64,000 nt of DNA. Origin: Triglochin maritima (Eukaryota > Streptophyta > Magnoliopsida > Alismatales > Juncaginaceae). The stretch spans positions 620,001 to 684,000 of the forward strand of contig OY821789.1 in assembly GCA_963682175.1 (NCBI GenBank), given 5' to 3'. Made by a program: the position numbers and the translations under genes. Positions within the stretch are counted from its first letter, which is position 1. Every line of letters begins with the position of its first letter. The notes under the pieces are model-generated. The model had not been told where the DNA came from. It searched no databases and saw only the letters and a program-made list of their open reading frames with translations. Shown here piece by piece: positions 23,786 to 35,912 of the stretch.

Positions 23786-24854
23786 TTAGCAAGCAGCAGA
23801 AGAGGAGTGAGTGATGTGGTTATGGAAGTGAGGCGCTTTGATGTAAGTGGTTGTCTTGTTGTCCTTACTAGCATTAGTGTTGTTACTATTGTTGATTCTC
23901 TCGCAAGAAGGACACATGGTTAGGGTTGCAGTAGTAGTAGTAGGGATTTTCATGTTGTAGAAGGGCGTGGAAGCCATGTTCTTCAGTTGTTGAAGCTCCT
24001 TCTGTAGCCTCCGGTTCTCATCCGTTAGCGTTTCGCAGTATCGCTTTAGGAATTCGCAGTCGACTTCAGTTTGCTTTAGCTTTGTTCTGCAAAAATCAAT
24101 ACATGATCGACATCAGCATGATTTGTTAATTACTAGAGATTTGTTGAAGATTTTCGGGAAAGTTATAATACCAGAAAAGGTGCAATTTAGCGAATGTTGA
24201 CTAGGTGAGTTTGTACCTTGCTCTTCTGTTTTGGAACCAAACCTCGACCTGTCTTGGTCGGAGATCCAATTGCTTCGCCAAGGCCAGCTTTTGTTTCTAA
24301 TATATATATATACATCATCAATTCCAAATTAGAGGTCTATCCAAGAAAAAGATGCAATATTTTTCTTTCAAGAATAAAACTTTGTGCTTCTAAATTACAA
24401 TCCAACATGCATGAAATGGATGATATACTATAGAAGAAAAATGATAAAACTAATGATATTTGTTAATTACCGGATTTAGAGTGCTATGCTCTTTGAATCT
24501 CTCCTCCAAAAGTGCGGATTGCTCCTTTGTGAGCCTCAACTTCTTCTTAGAACTTCCCTCCTCATCCTCCTCCTCACTAATCCTCGTCGATGACACTTTC
24601 TCTGCATCGACATCTCTCTCGCGCTTCACGGTACCGTTCGACATAGTAGATGCCATACTCTGAGGAGAAGAAGGCCCTTTCACGTCTGCCACAAAGCAGT
24701 GCCGGCCCAAAGTCAAAGATGGCTCGCCGAAATCCAAACTTCTCACAGCTGATGGGCTAGGCTTTTGATCTTGCTTCCGTACGGAAGAGTGGCTTCCGGT
24801 GACGGAGCACCCCACCCCCAAGCCAAGAACAAGTCCGGTATCCACCATGTCCAT
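23786..24854 (-). CDS. HD-Zip class II transcription factor (HAT9/HAT22-like)
   Basis: Three exons on the minus strand (24854-24471, 24296-24217, 24086-23786) join in frame to 254 residues. The introns have GT-AG ends. The N-terminus has LVLGLG, an EAR-type LxLxL repressor motif. A homeodomain (about 102-158) contains [30 protein letters not shown] and the STLNPKQK loop. A leucine zipper follows (about 159-190), then the class II CPSCE redox motif (213-217) and a C-terminal SSSAAC. Such proteins bind CAATNATTG-type sites as dimers and usually repress transcription in auxin, shade or cytokinin responses. I chose ATG 24854 because [13 protein letters not shown] matches family starts; an upstream in-frame ATG (24887) would add 11 residues. 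Length fits the family. The gene looks intact. Confidence 0.93.
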
Positions 24855-25043
24855 TGATCTTATTTGGCTAATTGGTCTCTCTCCCAATCAAATCACACAA
24901 GATATTTATATATATAAATATACCTATGTAAAGATATATAAGAAGGTAGCTAGTTTGGGGTTGGAGGAGTTGGGAGAAGAGGGAAAGGTATGAGTAGCGG
25001 AGATGGAATGCCAAACTAGCAAGGCTTCTCAAACCAACTCAGA

Positions 25044-25053
25044 TTTTTATATA
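25044..25053 (-). promoter_or_regulatory. Candidate TATA box of the HD-Zip gene
   Basis: On the minus strand the sequence reads TATATAAAAA, about 190 bp upstream of the chosen start codon. That leaves a plausible 150-160 nt 5' UTR. Called by position and sequence only. Confidence 0.4.
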
Positions 25054-25059
25054 CCATTT

Positions 25060-27816
25060 GTCCTCCTGCATAGGTTGACCATGCGGAGTATATGAATGGG
25101 AATATAAATAAATAAATAAATAAATATATATATATTTATATTAAGAAAAACATGCTTTGCAAACATATATTTATTTTGATTGATTATGTTGGGGGTACGT
25201 GTGGGGATCCACATGGGAAAGGGGCGGTGGGATATAAATACGAGAACACATCAAGGGAATGCATGGTTATATATTCCGAACAACCTCGCTCTTCTTGTGT
25301 CTACATTCACATTAGATAAAGTACGGTTCTACGTCACTTAATTTGTTCTTTAATTATCTCTAACCCCCCTATTGGCTTTGGTTTCTCTTCTTGTTCCACT
25401 TCTCCTTCTACTTTACACATCGATCGGCTGCCGTTTGCTCTGGTGAAGTGCTTCTTCAACTTCAATACTTTTCTTCTTCTTCTTCTTCTTATATATGTAT
25501 GTATGTATGTATGTATGTGTTGATAATATATAGTTCTATAAAGATATTAAGTGTAGTGTCACCCAATACTAATCGCAATACTTTAATATCTTCGGATAGT
25601 AGAGTGTATTTTAAGTCATGACGCTCCAATAACTAAGGGGCATTAGGCTTCTCAATTTTAAAATGAAGTTTCAGTTAAAACTCAGACACATGGACTTGAA
25701 CGTCAATTAATAGAGAAAGAAATGTGTCATGTGAGAACTCAACCCAAAAATTCAAAATGTGAGACTACTTTATACGAAAAAATCTTTTGCATGGATCAGA
25801 CAGTGATACAAATAGTGACCGTAGAAGTTGTTGAACCCAATTTTGGAAGGTAATTTCTAGGTCCAACCTTAGGAACGAATTTTACTGAGAAACCAAAACA
25901 TACTTTCTAAACAAAAACTTAAGTGGTAATTTTTGTTAAAATAAAAATGTGTGTTGTTGGGTCCACGTACGGTTACAGTCGGCCGAGGGAACAGGAGAGA
26001 TAGGAGGGGGGAGGTGGGCCCGGAAAATGGGGTCCAGTCCACGATGCGATATCTTTAGGGATGAGGACGTACGGTGGTGTCTCATGCATGCATACAACTT
26101 ACAATACTTAGGAAAGTGAAGGTGAAGAAATAAAAAAGAAAAGAAAAAAGGAGTCTATCTATGATTGTGGTCATGATTCATCTCATCCTATCATTGGAAA
26201 AACAACAACAATAATTTTCAATAATATCAGCAAAAGCGCACCAGACAACGCTTATATTTCACGTCGACGATCTTCATGAAGAAGAAATTCCATTCCAATC
26301 ATCACTAATTATTCATTTATGTTTAAGTTACATGCATGGTAGTAGGAGTCCGGCCCACATGTACGTACAATAGATGGATCTTTGTACACACTAAACAAAG
26401 AACAATCCAGCAAACTATGAAATATATATAATGTTTGGATGCACAACACAGCATAGACAAAAGAGAAAGCGGAATCTGCACTTTCTTGTGTTTGGTGTTC
26501 TTGCATGACAGATATCCTATGTCATGTCATGGTATAGATACGTATTTGACTTTAGGAAAGTTGCATGTACTAGAATGGGCATAACATAAGTTACATAAAA
26601 GCCAACAGGAAAGGCGCGTGCCTATGATATTGATGTACTTATAACTTATTGTCTGGTACTATTGTTCTTTTTCCACAGTGTCTTATGTGATTTTTAGATG
26701 ATAACCATTTTGGATTCGGAAAAAAACAAAACTCGTGACTTCGTCAGGCCAACAGTTCCTGTGGAATTGATTTGGGAAGTTTCTAGGAAAGTTCTCATCC
26801 AATTATAGACCGATATTAATGTTGTTAATCTATGTGTTTATATTAAAGTAGTACTTCTAGGTGCCAAAACAAAGCCGATTTCCAATGCACTGTTACTTAA
26901 AAATGACATAATTTTATCTGAAAATAATTTTAAAAAATTACTTTGAATGGTACGTGTTGTGAGGCTGTGCAATAGTATACGAGGAATAGCAACCATAGGA
27001 CTAATCGAACCAATAATTGCACCACCTTGTGGTTGAAATGAAATCTTAAAACAACAAAGTGAGGGAAGTTCAAAATGGTCCCAAATGTACGGGGGATTGT
27101 CCAATCTTTTCTGGAATAATAATAGTTCTTTAACTAGTACAGATATATCATACGAAAATATCATCTTACTTTACATGTGCAAAATGTTTGTACCATGGTC
27201 TCTTTTAGATTTTAAGGTCCAATTTTTTTTATTTTATTTTAACTACCATTGTTTTTTTACAACGAAGTCAGAATGTCAACATTAAGATCCCATTTTTCTT
27301 GACTAAGAACTTAAATATTGGTTATATATGTCACTTGTTAAATTACACAAAGTAAGAAATTTGAAGGTGAAAGTAATTGCTATATCATTATCGAGTTATT
27401 TGATCGATTAATCTTCCTAAGATATCTCCATAAGCTCACAACATGCAAATCTTCCTCATATCTTTGGTAGGACCATGTAGGTCAATAATTAGGTCCATGA
27501 TCACTCACCCAACACCTAATCATCCAAATTTGCTGCCGACAATAATGCCTTCTGATCTAATTAAGTCAGCTAATTAATTTTGACTATAATCAAGTTGATG
27601 ACTTTCTATAGAGTCATAATACAGAAAAATAAACCAACTTTAGTAAAAGGTCCACACAAGAACAATATTGATTAAGGGGAGTGGTAGTTTAACCATCCCC
27701 CTCTACCACTCTATACCTATTTTTGAGTATAAAGTTGTTGCATCAAATTAATTCCGACTGATGGGGAAAAAATCTCATAATCATACGAGAGGTCTGATTT
27801 TCTTAGTCCATAGTCC
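25060..27816. other. Upstream region of HD-Zip gene, no further gene
   Basis: AT-rich. Contains (AAAT)n/(TA)n near 25103-25140, (CTT)n near 25470-25490 and (ATGT)n near 25495-25520. No coding frame recognised. Confidence 0.5.
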
Positions 27817-27831
27817 ATACTGATCATTTTG

Positions 27832-28311
27832 AGTGCAATAAAACCTGCAATGCTATATGGTGCGGAATATTAATTAGGTCATTAAAAGGCAACATATACA
27901 AAAGATAAGTGTATCTGAAATGAGGATGTTGAGGTGGATGTGTGGACATGCGCGAATGAATCGGATTAGAAATGAAGACATTCGTGTGAGAGTTGGAGTT
28001 GCTCCAATGGAAGAAAAAAGTTATACAACACAAACTGAGATGATTTGGACATGTACAAAGAAAACCTATGGAGACACCTATAAGATTATGGGTATTGAAT
28101 CATATCGAAGACATAAAAAGAGAAAGATGTAGACCACGATTGACTTGGGAGGAAGCGGTCAAAAAAATCTAAAAGATTGGAATGTTCCTCGGGAATTTGC
28201 ATTAGATAGAAACACGTGGAAGAAGACAATTCACGTGCCTGAAACGTGACTCGTTAGAGTTTCATTTCTAACTTACCCCAACTAGTTTGGGATTAAAGAC
28301 TTTATTGGTGT
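27832..28311 (+). mobile_element. 5'-truncated RTE-type LINE (3' end)
   Basis: Flanked by a 15-bp duplication, ATACTGATCATTTTG (27817-27831 and 28312-28326), typical of target-primed LINE insertion. The interior encodes, with stops and frameshifts, the C-terminal end of a plant RTE-like reverse transcriptase: blocks resembling AMLYGAE, MRMLRWMCGH, RNEDIR, VGVAPMEEK, LRWFGHVQR and RPRLTWEEA. It ends in the CTTACCCCAACTAGTTTGGG tail common to these elements. Non-functional. Confidence 0.85.
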
Positions 28312-28329
28312 ATACTGATCATTTTGGGC

Positions 28330-29305
28330 AAATAATATTTTGACTTTAGAAGGAGGTCTTTCTAATAATATTTACCTTTACTTGGGTGCCCGCAAAAGAT
28401 GTGATGTATATAACATCGCAAAAAGATTTTGACGAATCGTAAATAACAATTTTCAAAAACCAGCTGTTTTCGTATTACTTCGATTAAACTTCAACCCCTT
28501 AGCAATCTTTCATATTGCTCAGAGGAATATATTTTGACTGTTTGTAAATTCGTTTTTACAGATGGTAATGAGTAATGACTAATGAGTTCATCACGAATTC
28601 ACGATCAATCAAATTCGTGGGGTATAGTTTTCAGTTGGTAACAAAGAACATTTTTGTGTTTCTCTTGTTAGAATATGATAGTTGGATTTGCAAATGGATT
28701 TGTTTAATTATTAGCTATCTAATCATGAACCAAGAAATGCGGCATGATATCTCAAAGTTTGTGTTCATCTCCCTACATTTGAACAGCATAATAAAAAAGT
28801 CGTTAATTATTTGAACAATATTCTTGAAGTTTATGACGCACGTGGAAACACAACAGAAAGTTAACAAATAATTTATAATTGTCCACAATATACATGTTGA
28901 TGTAAGCGACCTTAGCTTTACTAGAAGGCAAGAGTCAAATAACATACTTAGCAATCAAGCATCTTTGTTTTTTAGCCGGCAACAAAATCAGGCACAAAAT
29001 CTTCCTAAAAACACTCCACTCATAGGGGACAGGAATCAAACCCTGCTTTAACGAGAAGTTAAAAATTTGCTAAAAAAATAACCTTTGGATTATGATCAGA
29101 CGGATCATAATTTCTATCGAGAAAGGAATAATATGTATAATTATAAAAAACGAAAAGTGGATGTTGATCGATGTATTATATATTTCATCAAATTGGTTGA
29201 ATTGGACGACACGATCGAGTTAGGGCGATTATTATTTTAATGATACAATACATGTACGTGGAAGAAAGAAAAAATAGTAGTTAAATTCTCAGTGAAAGTA
29301 TATGC
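28330..29305. other. Gene-free stretch
   Basis: Nothing recognised; AT-rich with short random frames. Confidence 0.45.
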
Positions 29306-30566
29306 TTAGGCCACCGTTAACGGGTCCGGGGCGCCCGGAGCTCCCGAATGGGCGCCCGGGGCGTCATCGGGTGGGGGGCACGTCCTGCCCCCCATTGGTC
29401 CACTTTATTTTTTTATTTTTATTTTAGTGGTGGTTTTATTATTAAAGTTAATTGATAATGTATTGAGTATTTTTTAGTAATGTGAGGTGATATTTTATGA
29501 TTATTGTGGGATCACTGTTTAATCACGTGTACATTGTGTCACCACTCTTCGACTATTCAATCACGCGTGCATTATGTAGTCACGCTTGCACTGTGCATTC
29601 ACGTGTGTACTGTGCATTCATGCGTGTACTGTGCAACATATACCTCTATCTACCCCCAACTATAAATACATCTACCTATCTCCTTTAACTCCTCACATAT
29701 TCTTAAATGTTTCACTCTTATTAGCTTCTCATCTCAATGTCGGATAGTAGTTCAAACCCCGCTCAATCCGACGATGATAACTGCAGTGAGACATTCAATC
29801 TGATGAACTGTGCTATTGATTTGGCCGCCCGAACTGTGTATGAACGGAGTACACGTCCTAGGCTTCGTCAAAGGAGAACGACGAACCCAGATAGAGATCG
29901 TGAACTTAGTTACAGACACCTTAGAGATGATTATTTTTCTGACAACCTTGTCTATTCTGATTCTCTTTTCAGGAGAAGATTTCGGATGTGAAAACATGTC
30001 TTTCTGCGCATTCACAATGCCGTTGAAACGTCTGATGTCTTCTTCCAACAAATACCGGATGCAACTGGTAGAATGAGCATTTTCGGATTACAAAAAACAA
30101 CGACAGCAATACGAATGCTAGACTATGGCGTGACAACTGATGGGATCGATGAACACTTACAAATGAGTACATCAACATCTAGAAATGCTCTCCTCAAATT
30201 CTGCGAAGGTGTTATTAACATCTTCGGCCATGAGTATTTACGCTGACCAACTGCAAATGACTTGACATGACTACTCCACATTGGTGAGCAACGTGGGTTC
30301 CCAGGTATGATGAGGAGTATCAATTGTATGCATTGGGTTTGGAAAAACTGTCAGACTGCTTGAAAGGAACAACATCAAGGGTGTTCTGGGAGAGCAACCA
30401 TGATCCTTGAAGCGGTGGCATCGTACGACTTATGGATCTGGCATTCCTTCTTCGGAATTTCGGGTTCGGCCAACGACTTGAACATCCTACAACAATCTTC
30501 GGTTTTCGACGACATACTGGAAGACTAAGCTCCCTTTGTAAATTATGAGGTAAATGATGTTCAATA

Positions 30567-32075
30567 TGTAGGATCGTGTGGGTTATGGGTCCACTAATCA
30601 CTTTTAATCTAATCCCTAACTAATCAAACAATAAACGCAGCGGAAACAAATTTAAAAACAAGTAGGGAAATTAACAGGAAATGCAAACCACAAAGAGACT
30701 CGGCGTTTTTATAGAGGTTCGGCACCCCACCCGGGTCCTAGTCCTCTCTTGTAGACTCCGCTCGACTCCGCGAGCTCCGCCTACGTCTTCACTAACCACT
30801 CCCCGTTCCGGGCCGGGCGAGAACGCCTTTACACCACAAGCAACGCGAACAACCCTCGCTTGCTTGAATTCTTCCTCTCACAATCCGAGAGGGACACTTC
30901 GGGCTTTCACCGAAGTCCTTGCTTCTTTTGACAACTCTTGTAACTGAGTGGGATTCACTCTCTAATTGAGCACACTTTGAGTAGGATGAGTATATGATCA
31001 AATGTGTGAAGTTTAGGCTTAAAGAGTGTAGAATTGGGAGCTTTGAGGATTGAGGTTTCTCTCTAATGTATTGGGACAATTGGAGTTGGAGAGTTGTGTT
31101 AACAACAAGTCTTGATCCTCTATTTATAAGCTCCTAAGGTTTTCTAGCCGTTGGGGATAGATTTGATTGGGTTTTGTGCAAGATACACAAAGCAGAAAAT
31201 CGGGCTGCAAATCTGTCCAGAACCGGTCGACCGAAACTACTAAACCGGTCGACCGTTCACTTGATTTCAAGGAGAACGGTCGAACAAAAGAATATTCGGT
31301 CGGACAAACGAGCTAGAACTTAACTCTACTTAAGTGAATCGGTCGAACCAAAGTATGGAGCGGTCGACCGAAAAAGGGGATTCGGTTGAGACAAAGGTCA
31401 ATCGGTCGAACGAGAAATGTGTCGACCGATAGCAGGGAATTTTGTTTCTTGAAGAAATGTTCAACCGGTCGACCGAAACAAGGTCGTCGTTCGACCGGTT
31501 ACCGAATGTATTTTGGGGTTAAGTTTGTTTTATACGAATACGACCGTTATAGGAATACGACAAGAAAAACGGCCATATTAAAATCCGGGATCGGTCGACC
31601 GAAAAGGTAGAACCGGTCGACCGGTAGAGTTCGGTAAAATCACTGTGGAGAGTCTGTTATAAACCGGTCGAACTGAGAACTGGTTCGGTCGACCGGTTCA
31701 CACAGGAAATCTGGGTTTTAAGTTTATAAGTGATTTCCGACTAAGGTTTGGGTGATCTAATGAAGTCCAAATAATGTGAAATTTTGTGTGTGACTTCTCT
31801 AAGGAACCTAGTGTGTATGTGATTGGTTTTTAACCCTTGTATGCTCAATTTACACATGTTCCTAAGACTCAAAATAAATCAAGGTTACATGTCTTCGATT
31901 TAGCTTTAATTACATGTCTTGACTTCATTTCCTTCTTTCTTGAGTCTTGATCACCTGTAGAGGTTAGCACAATACAATATACATGCAATGCAATATGTGT
32001 GCTACTCTACATCATCATAATTAAGATTAGGTTAATTAAATCATCAAAACCTAGATTAAGGCCAAAAAGCCAACA
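30567..32075 (-). repeat. 3' LTR of the gag-only element
   Basis: On the minus strand it starts TGTTGGCTTTTTGGCC and ends CGATCCTACA. A TATA box (TTATAAATAGA on the minus strand, about 31120-31130) separates a palindrome-rich U3 (31224-31695) from R/U5. Confidence 0.93.
31224..31695. repeat. CGGTCGACCG palindrome array F
   Basis: Pairs start at 31224/31246, 31277/31297, 31340/31361, 31383/31403, 31466/31488, 31592/31614 and 31665/31686: spacing 20-22 bp every time. One extra site lies near 31419. Exact copies and one-half-site variants (CGGTCGAACC, CGGTCGGACA, CGTTCGACCG) are mixed. The array sits upstream of the TATA box. It is repeated in the other LTR at 35061-35532. Confidence 0.95.
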
Positions 32076-32400
32076 ATCTCCCCCTTTTTGATGATGGCAA
32101 CCTATATCTTAATTCTATCTAAATACATGGAATTTGTATATGTAAACTATGCAAATTAATGCTCCCCCTATGGATGTGCATAGTTTTTTTTCAATTTTAT
32201 GCCAAATTCCAAGTTACCCCCTTAATTATCTCTCCCCCTTTGACATCCATCAAAAATAATAATTATTTAAGACTTTAAGCTTAGAATTTGGATGTCTTGT
32301 AATGAAGTTGCTCCCCCTAAATTTTGCACTTCATTACTCTAATAAAATATATAACATTTAAGCTCCCCCTATCAATAAGGCTAAATGGAAACAATGAGTA
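32076..32400 (-). other. Polypurine tract plus PPT-like repeats
   Basis: The functional tract abuts the 3' LTR (minus strand AAAAAGGGGGAGAT, 32076-32090). Further AGGGGGAG-like copies on the minus strand lie near 32162, 32235, 32312 and 32363. Multiple PPT-like motifs in this position are a known Sirevirus trait. Confidence 0.75.
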
Positions 32401-32707
32401 TGATTCAAGTTAAGTTCATTTAAGTTTCAACTTAAGCCTTATTCTAACATCCATTTAAAATTTGGCATTTAGAATCAATGGATGTGATAAATGATTTGCA
32501 ATGAATAGGGATAAATGATTTTCAATGAATTGAACTATATGATATGTCAATTAAGCATGTGAAACTAGATTAGCGCTAATTTTCAGAAAATTTCAAAGAT
32601 AGAAATTTATACCAAACTTGAATCTTAATTAGCTCCAATCTCATTTGGTGATGCAACCGGATTCGAATTCGACGTTTTGGCTCACCCGGTCACCACCAAT
32701 CTCCTCC

Positions 32708-34351
32708 TCAAGTACCTACAAGTGTAGATTTTGGTACCCAACCTACTTTGGGTCCTTGAACATTAGCTCTTGGGATCCAAACCATTTTGGTTTTGGGTGC
32801 CCACACACTTGAGGAACTATGGTTAATGAACATATGCTTACCATTTAGAGTAGTGTGAGATACATGGTTTTTCAATTTAAAATTGTAACCTAAACCATGT
32901 TTTTGCAAAGATTGCCTTTGACTACCTAATAGCATGTTAAGCATATGAGTTCCATTAGTGAATCTTTCTAAATCTTTTCTTAATTGCAAGTTAGAAGCTT
33001 GAAGATTTAGTTGATCACAATCTATAGGTGTTGCTCTTAATTTTTCAAGATTTGATGCGTTCTTTTCAAATTTAGCAATCACCTCATTCTTCTCATTTAT
33101 GCATGTATCAATTTGGCTTTGAAGATCTTTGATTAACTTTCTAGCATTCTTGTTTTTATCACATATGATCTCATATTGTTTAACTAAATCATGGAATGCA
33201 TTTTGAAGTTCATCATAAGAATAAGTTTCTTCTTTAGAACATGAACTATCACTAGCATATGATTTAGATGAGCAAGAATGTGATCTACTAGAGTAAGAGT
33301 TAGAGGATACCTCACTTCCTTCATCTTGAATTGCCATGAAGCATGAGTGAGCCACTTCTCTTCTACTTTGCAAGGAAGAAGACGATGATGATGGTGATGA
33401 AGAATCATCCCATGTAGCCTTGTGTGCTTCCTCCTTCCTTTCTCTTCTCTTGCTCTTCTCCTTTTCTTTTCTCCTCTCCCTTCTCTCCTTTTTCTTCTCC
33501 CCTTCTCTTCTCTCATTTTCACTCTCCTCCCTCTCTTTTTCTTTTTCTCTTTTCTCACTTCTTCTACCTCTTCTTTCATTCTTTTCTCCTTTATCCCTCT
33601 TGAGGTATTTGAAGAAGTCTTGGGCAAGGACCTCAATGTCCTCTTCTTCCACCCTCCTTGGCTCATCAAACTTTGCATGTAATGCCACCACGGAGTTTTT
33701 CTTTGAAGCTTCCTTCTCTCTTCGATGACTCAATTGGAGCTCATAGGCCATGAGATTTCCAATGAGTTCCTCCATCTTTAATTTTGAAAGATCGTGCGAT
33801 TCTTCGATTGCCACGACCTTGTCTTCCCAATCGTTGCTCAATGACCGGAGGAATTTTCGAGTCATCTCTCCTTCATTTATCCTTCTTCCAAGAATCAAAA
33901 GAGAGTTAGTAATATCGGTGAAGCGAGTGTTCATGTCGCTTATGTTCTCACCGATTTGCATAGAAAATATCTCATATTTATGCATGAGGAGACTTATCCT
34001 AGTTTCTTTGGTTTTGCTATCACCCTCATGATGCATTTGTAACCTATGCCATATTTCATTTGCACTTTCACATCCCCTAATTCTATTGTATTCTCCCTCA
34101 TTAAGGCCACAATAAAGAATATTCATAATTTTTGAATTCATTTCAATTTCTTTCATTTGAGCCCTAGATAGAGAATCTAAATCATCTTCATTTGGGGGTA
34201 TGTATGGATTTTGAATAAACTTCCAATACTTAAGGTCATTTGATATTAAAAAGATTTTCATTCTATTTTTCCAATAATCATAATTTGACCCATTAAGCAA
34301 AGGAGGCCTTGTGGTGCATAAACCCTCTAAGTGATTAGATGTGCTAGCCAT
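32708..34351 (-). CDS. gag: Copia/Sirevirus-type Gag protein, stand-alone
   Basis: 547 residues. The N-terminal 230 residues form a copia-type gag domain (DUF4219/UBN2-like), recognisable from LLNGSNYDYWKNRMKIFL, ANEIWHRLQMHHEG, TRFTDITNSL and KFLRSLSNDWEDKV. Next is a long Lys/Glu/Arg-rich low-complexity segment (about 245-310), a Ser-rich stretch, and a predicted coiled coil (about 375-465). The usual CX2CX4HX4C zinc knuckle is absent. The C-terminus has the WVPK-type repeats normally found just upstream of protease, then a stop. The intact frame between identical LTRs suggests selection or a very recent origin. The role is presumably particle assembly, alone or with proteins of a partner element. 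Confidence 0.88.
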   Translation of the reverse strand: MASTSNHLEGLCTTRPPLLNGSNYDYWKNRMKIFLISNDLKYWKFIQNPYIPPNEDDLDSLSRAQMKEIEMNSKIMNILYCGLNEGEYNRIRGCESANEIWHRLQMHHEGDSKTKETRISLLMHKYEIFSMQIGENISDMNTRFTDITNSLLILGRRINEGEMTRKFLRSLSNDWEDKVVAIEESHDLSKLKMEELIGNLMAYELQLSHRREKEASKKNSVVALHAKFDEPRRVEEEDIEVLAQDFFKYLKRDKGEKNERRGRRSEKREKEKEREESENERREGEKKKERRERRKEKEKSKRRERKEEAHKATWDDSSSPSSSSSSLQSRREVAHSCFMAIQDEGSEVSSNSYSSRSHSCSSKSYASDSSCSKEETYSYDELQNAFHDLVKQYEIICDKNKNARKLIKDLQSQIDTCINEKNEVIAKFEKNASNLEKLRATPIDCDQLNLQASNLQLRKDLERFTNGTHMLNMLLGSQRQSLQKHGLGYNFKLKNHVSHTTLNGKHMFINHSSSSVWAPKTKMVWIPRANVQGPKVGWVPKSTLVGT

Positions 34352-34388
34352 GCTAAAAATACGATTAAGTATAGAATTTAGCTAACAA

Positions 34389-34401
34389 GGCTCTGATACC
34401 A
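34389..34401 (-). other. Primer-binding site of the gag-only element
   Basis: Plus strand GGCTCTGATACCA, that is TGGTATCAGAGCC on the minus strand, two bases from the 5' LTR. Complementary to initiator Met-tRNA. Confidence 0.95.
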
Positions 34402-34403
34402 AA

Positions 34404-35912
34404 TGTAGGATCGTGTGGGTTATGGGTCCACTAATCACTTTTAATCTAATCCCTAACTAATCAAACAATAAACGCAGCGGAAACAAATTTAAAAACAAGT
34501 AGGGAAATTAACAGGAAATGCAAACCACAAAGAGACTCGGCGTTTTTATAGAGGTTCGGCACCCCACCCGGGTCCTAGTCCTCTCTTGTAGACTCCGCTC
34601 GACTCCGCGAGCTCCGCCTACGTCTTCACTAACCACTCCCCGTTCCGGGCCGGGCGAGAACGCCTTTACACCACAAGCAACGCGAACAACCCTCGCTTGC
34701 TTGAATTCTTCCTCTCACAATCCGAGAGGGACACTTCGGGCTTTCACCGAAGTCCTTGCTTCTTTTGACAACTCTTGTAACTGAGTGGGATTCACTCTCT
34801 AATTGAGCACACTTTGAGTAGGATGAGTATATGATCAAATGTGTGAAGTTTAGGCTTAAAGAGTGTAGAATTGGGAGCTTTGAGGATTGAGGTTTCTCTC
34901 TAATGTATTGGGACAATTGGAGTTGGAGAGTTGTGTTAACAACAAGTCTTGATCCTCTATTTATAAGCTCCTAAGGTTTTCTAGCCGTTGGGGATAGATT
35001 TGATTGGGTTTTGTGCAAGATACACAAAGCAGAAAATCGGGCTGCAAATCTGTCCAGAACCGGTCGACCGAAACTACTAAACCGGTCGACCGTTCACTTG
35101 ATTTCAAGGAGAACGGTCGAACAAAAGAATATTCGGTCGGACAAACGAGCTAGAACTTAACTCTACTTAAGTGAATCGGTCGAACCAAAGTATGGAGCGG
35201 TCGACCGAAAAAGGGGATTCGGTTGAGACAAAGGTCAATCGGTCGAACGAGAAATGTGTCGACCGATAGCAGGGAATTTTGTTTCTTGAAGAAATGTTCA
35301 ACCGGTCGACCGAAACAAGGTCGTCGTTCGACCGGTTACCGAATGTATTTTGGGGTTAAGTTTGTTTTATACGAATACGACCGTTATAGGAATACGACAA
35401 GAAAAACGGCCATATTAAAATCCGGGATCGGTCGACCGAAAAGGTAGAACCGGTCGACCGGTAGAGTTCGGTAAAATCACTGTGGAGAGTCTGTTATAAA
35501 CCGGTCGAACTGAGAACTGGTTCGGTCGACCGGTTCACACAGGAAATCTGGGTTTTAAGTTTATAAGTGATTTCCGACTAAGGTTTGGGTGATCTAATGA
35601 AGTCCAAATAATGTGAAATTTTGTGTGTGACTTCTCTAAGGAACCTAGTGTGTATGTGATTGGTTTTTAACCCTTGTATGCTCAATTTACACATGTTCCT
35701 AAGACTCAAAATAAATCAAGGTTACATGTCTTCGATTTAGCTTTAATTACATGTCTTGACTTCATTTCCTTCTTTCTTGAGTCTTGATCACCTGTAGAGG
35801 TTAGCACAATACAATATACATGCAATGCAATATGTGTGCTACTCTACATCATCATAATTAAGATTAGGTTAATTAAATCATCAAAACCTAGATTAAGGCC
35901 AAAAAGCCAACA
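34404..35912 (-). repeat. 5' LTR of the gag-only element
   Basis: 1509 bp, same length as the partner LTR, and I see no difference between them. Contains the second copy of array F at 35061-35532. Confidence 0.93.

Larger units (their letters stand above)
30567..35912 (-). mobile_element. Gag-only Sirevirus-like copia element (TR-GAG type)
   Basis: 5346 bp, minus orientation. Two 1509-bp LTRs (30567-32075 and 34404-35912) read identically. The target duplication is CAATA (30562-30566 and 35913-35917). The interior (2328 bp) has a Met-tRNA primer site at the right LTR, one 547-aa gag-like frame, and a polypurine tract at the left LTR; there is no protease, integrase, reverse transcriptase or RNase H. 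It must depend on another element for replication. Repeated AGGGGGAG-type purine motifs between gag and the 3' LTR are characteristic of Sireviruses. It inserted in the PIF transposase relic. Confidence 0.92.

Noticed and set aside
29497..29688. Short open frame upstream of the PIF transposase
   Set aside because: It reads through a 20-bp minisatellite in the element's 5' non-coding region.
33184..33728. Lys/Glu-rich and Ser/Leu/Phe-rich frames opposite or beside the 547-aa gag
   Set aside because: They are shadows of the low-complexity AAG/GAG segment of the real gag frame.
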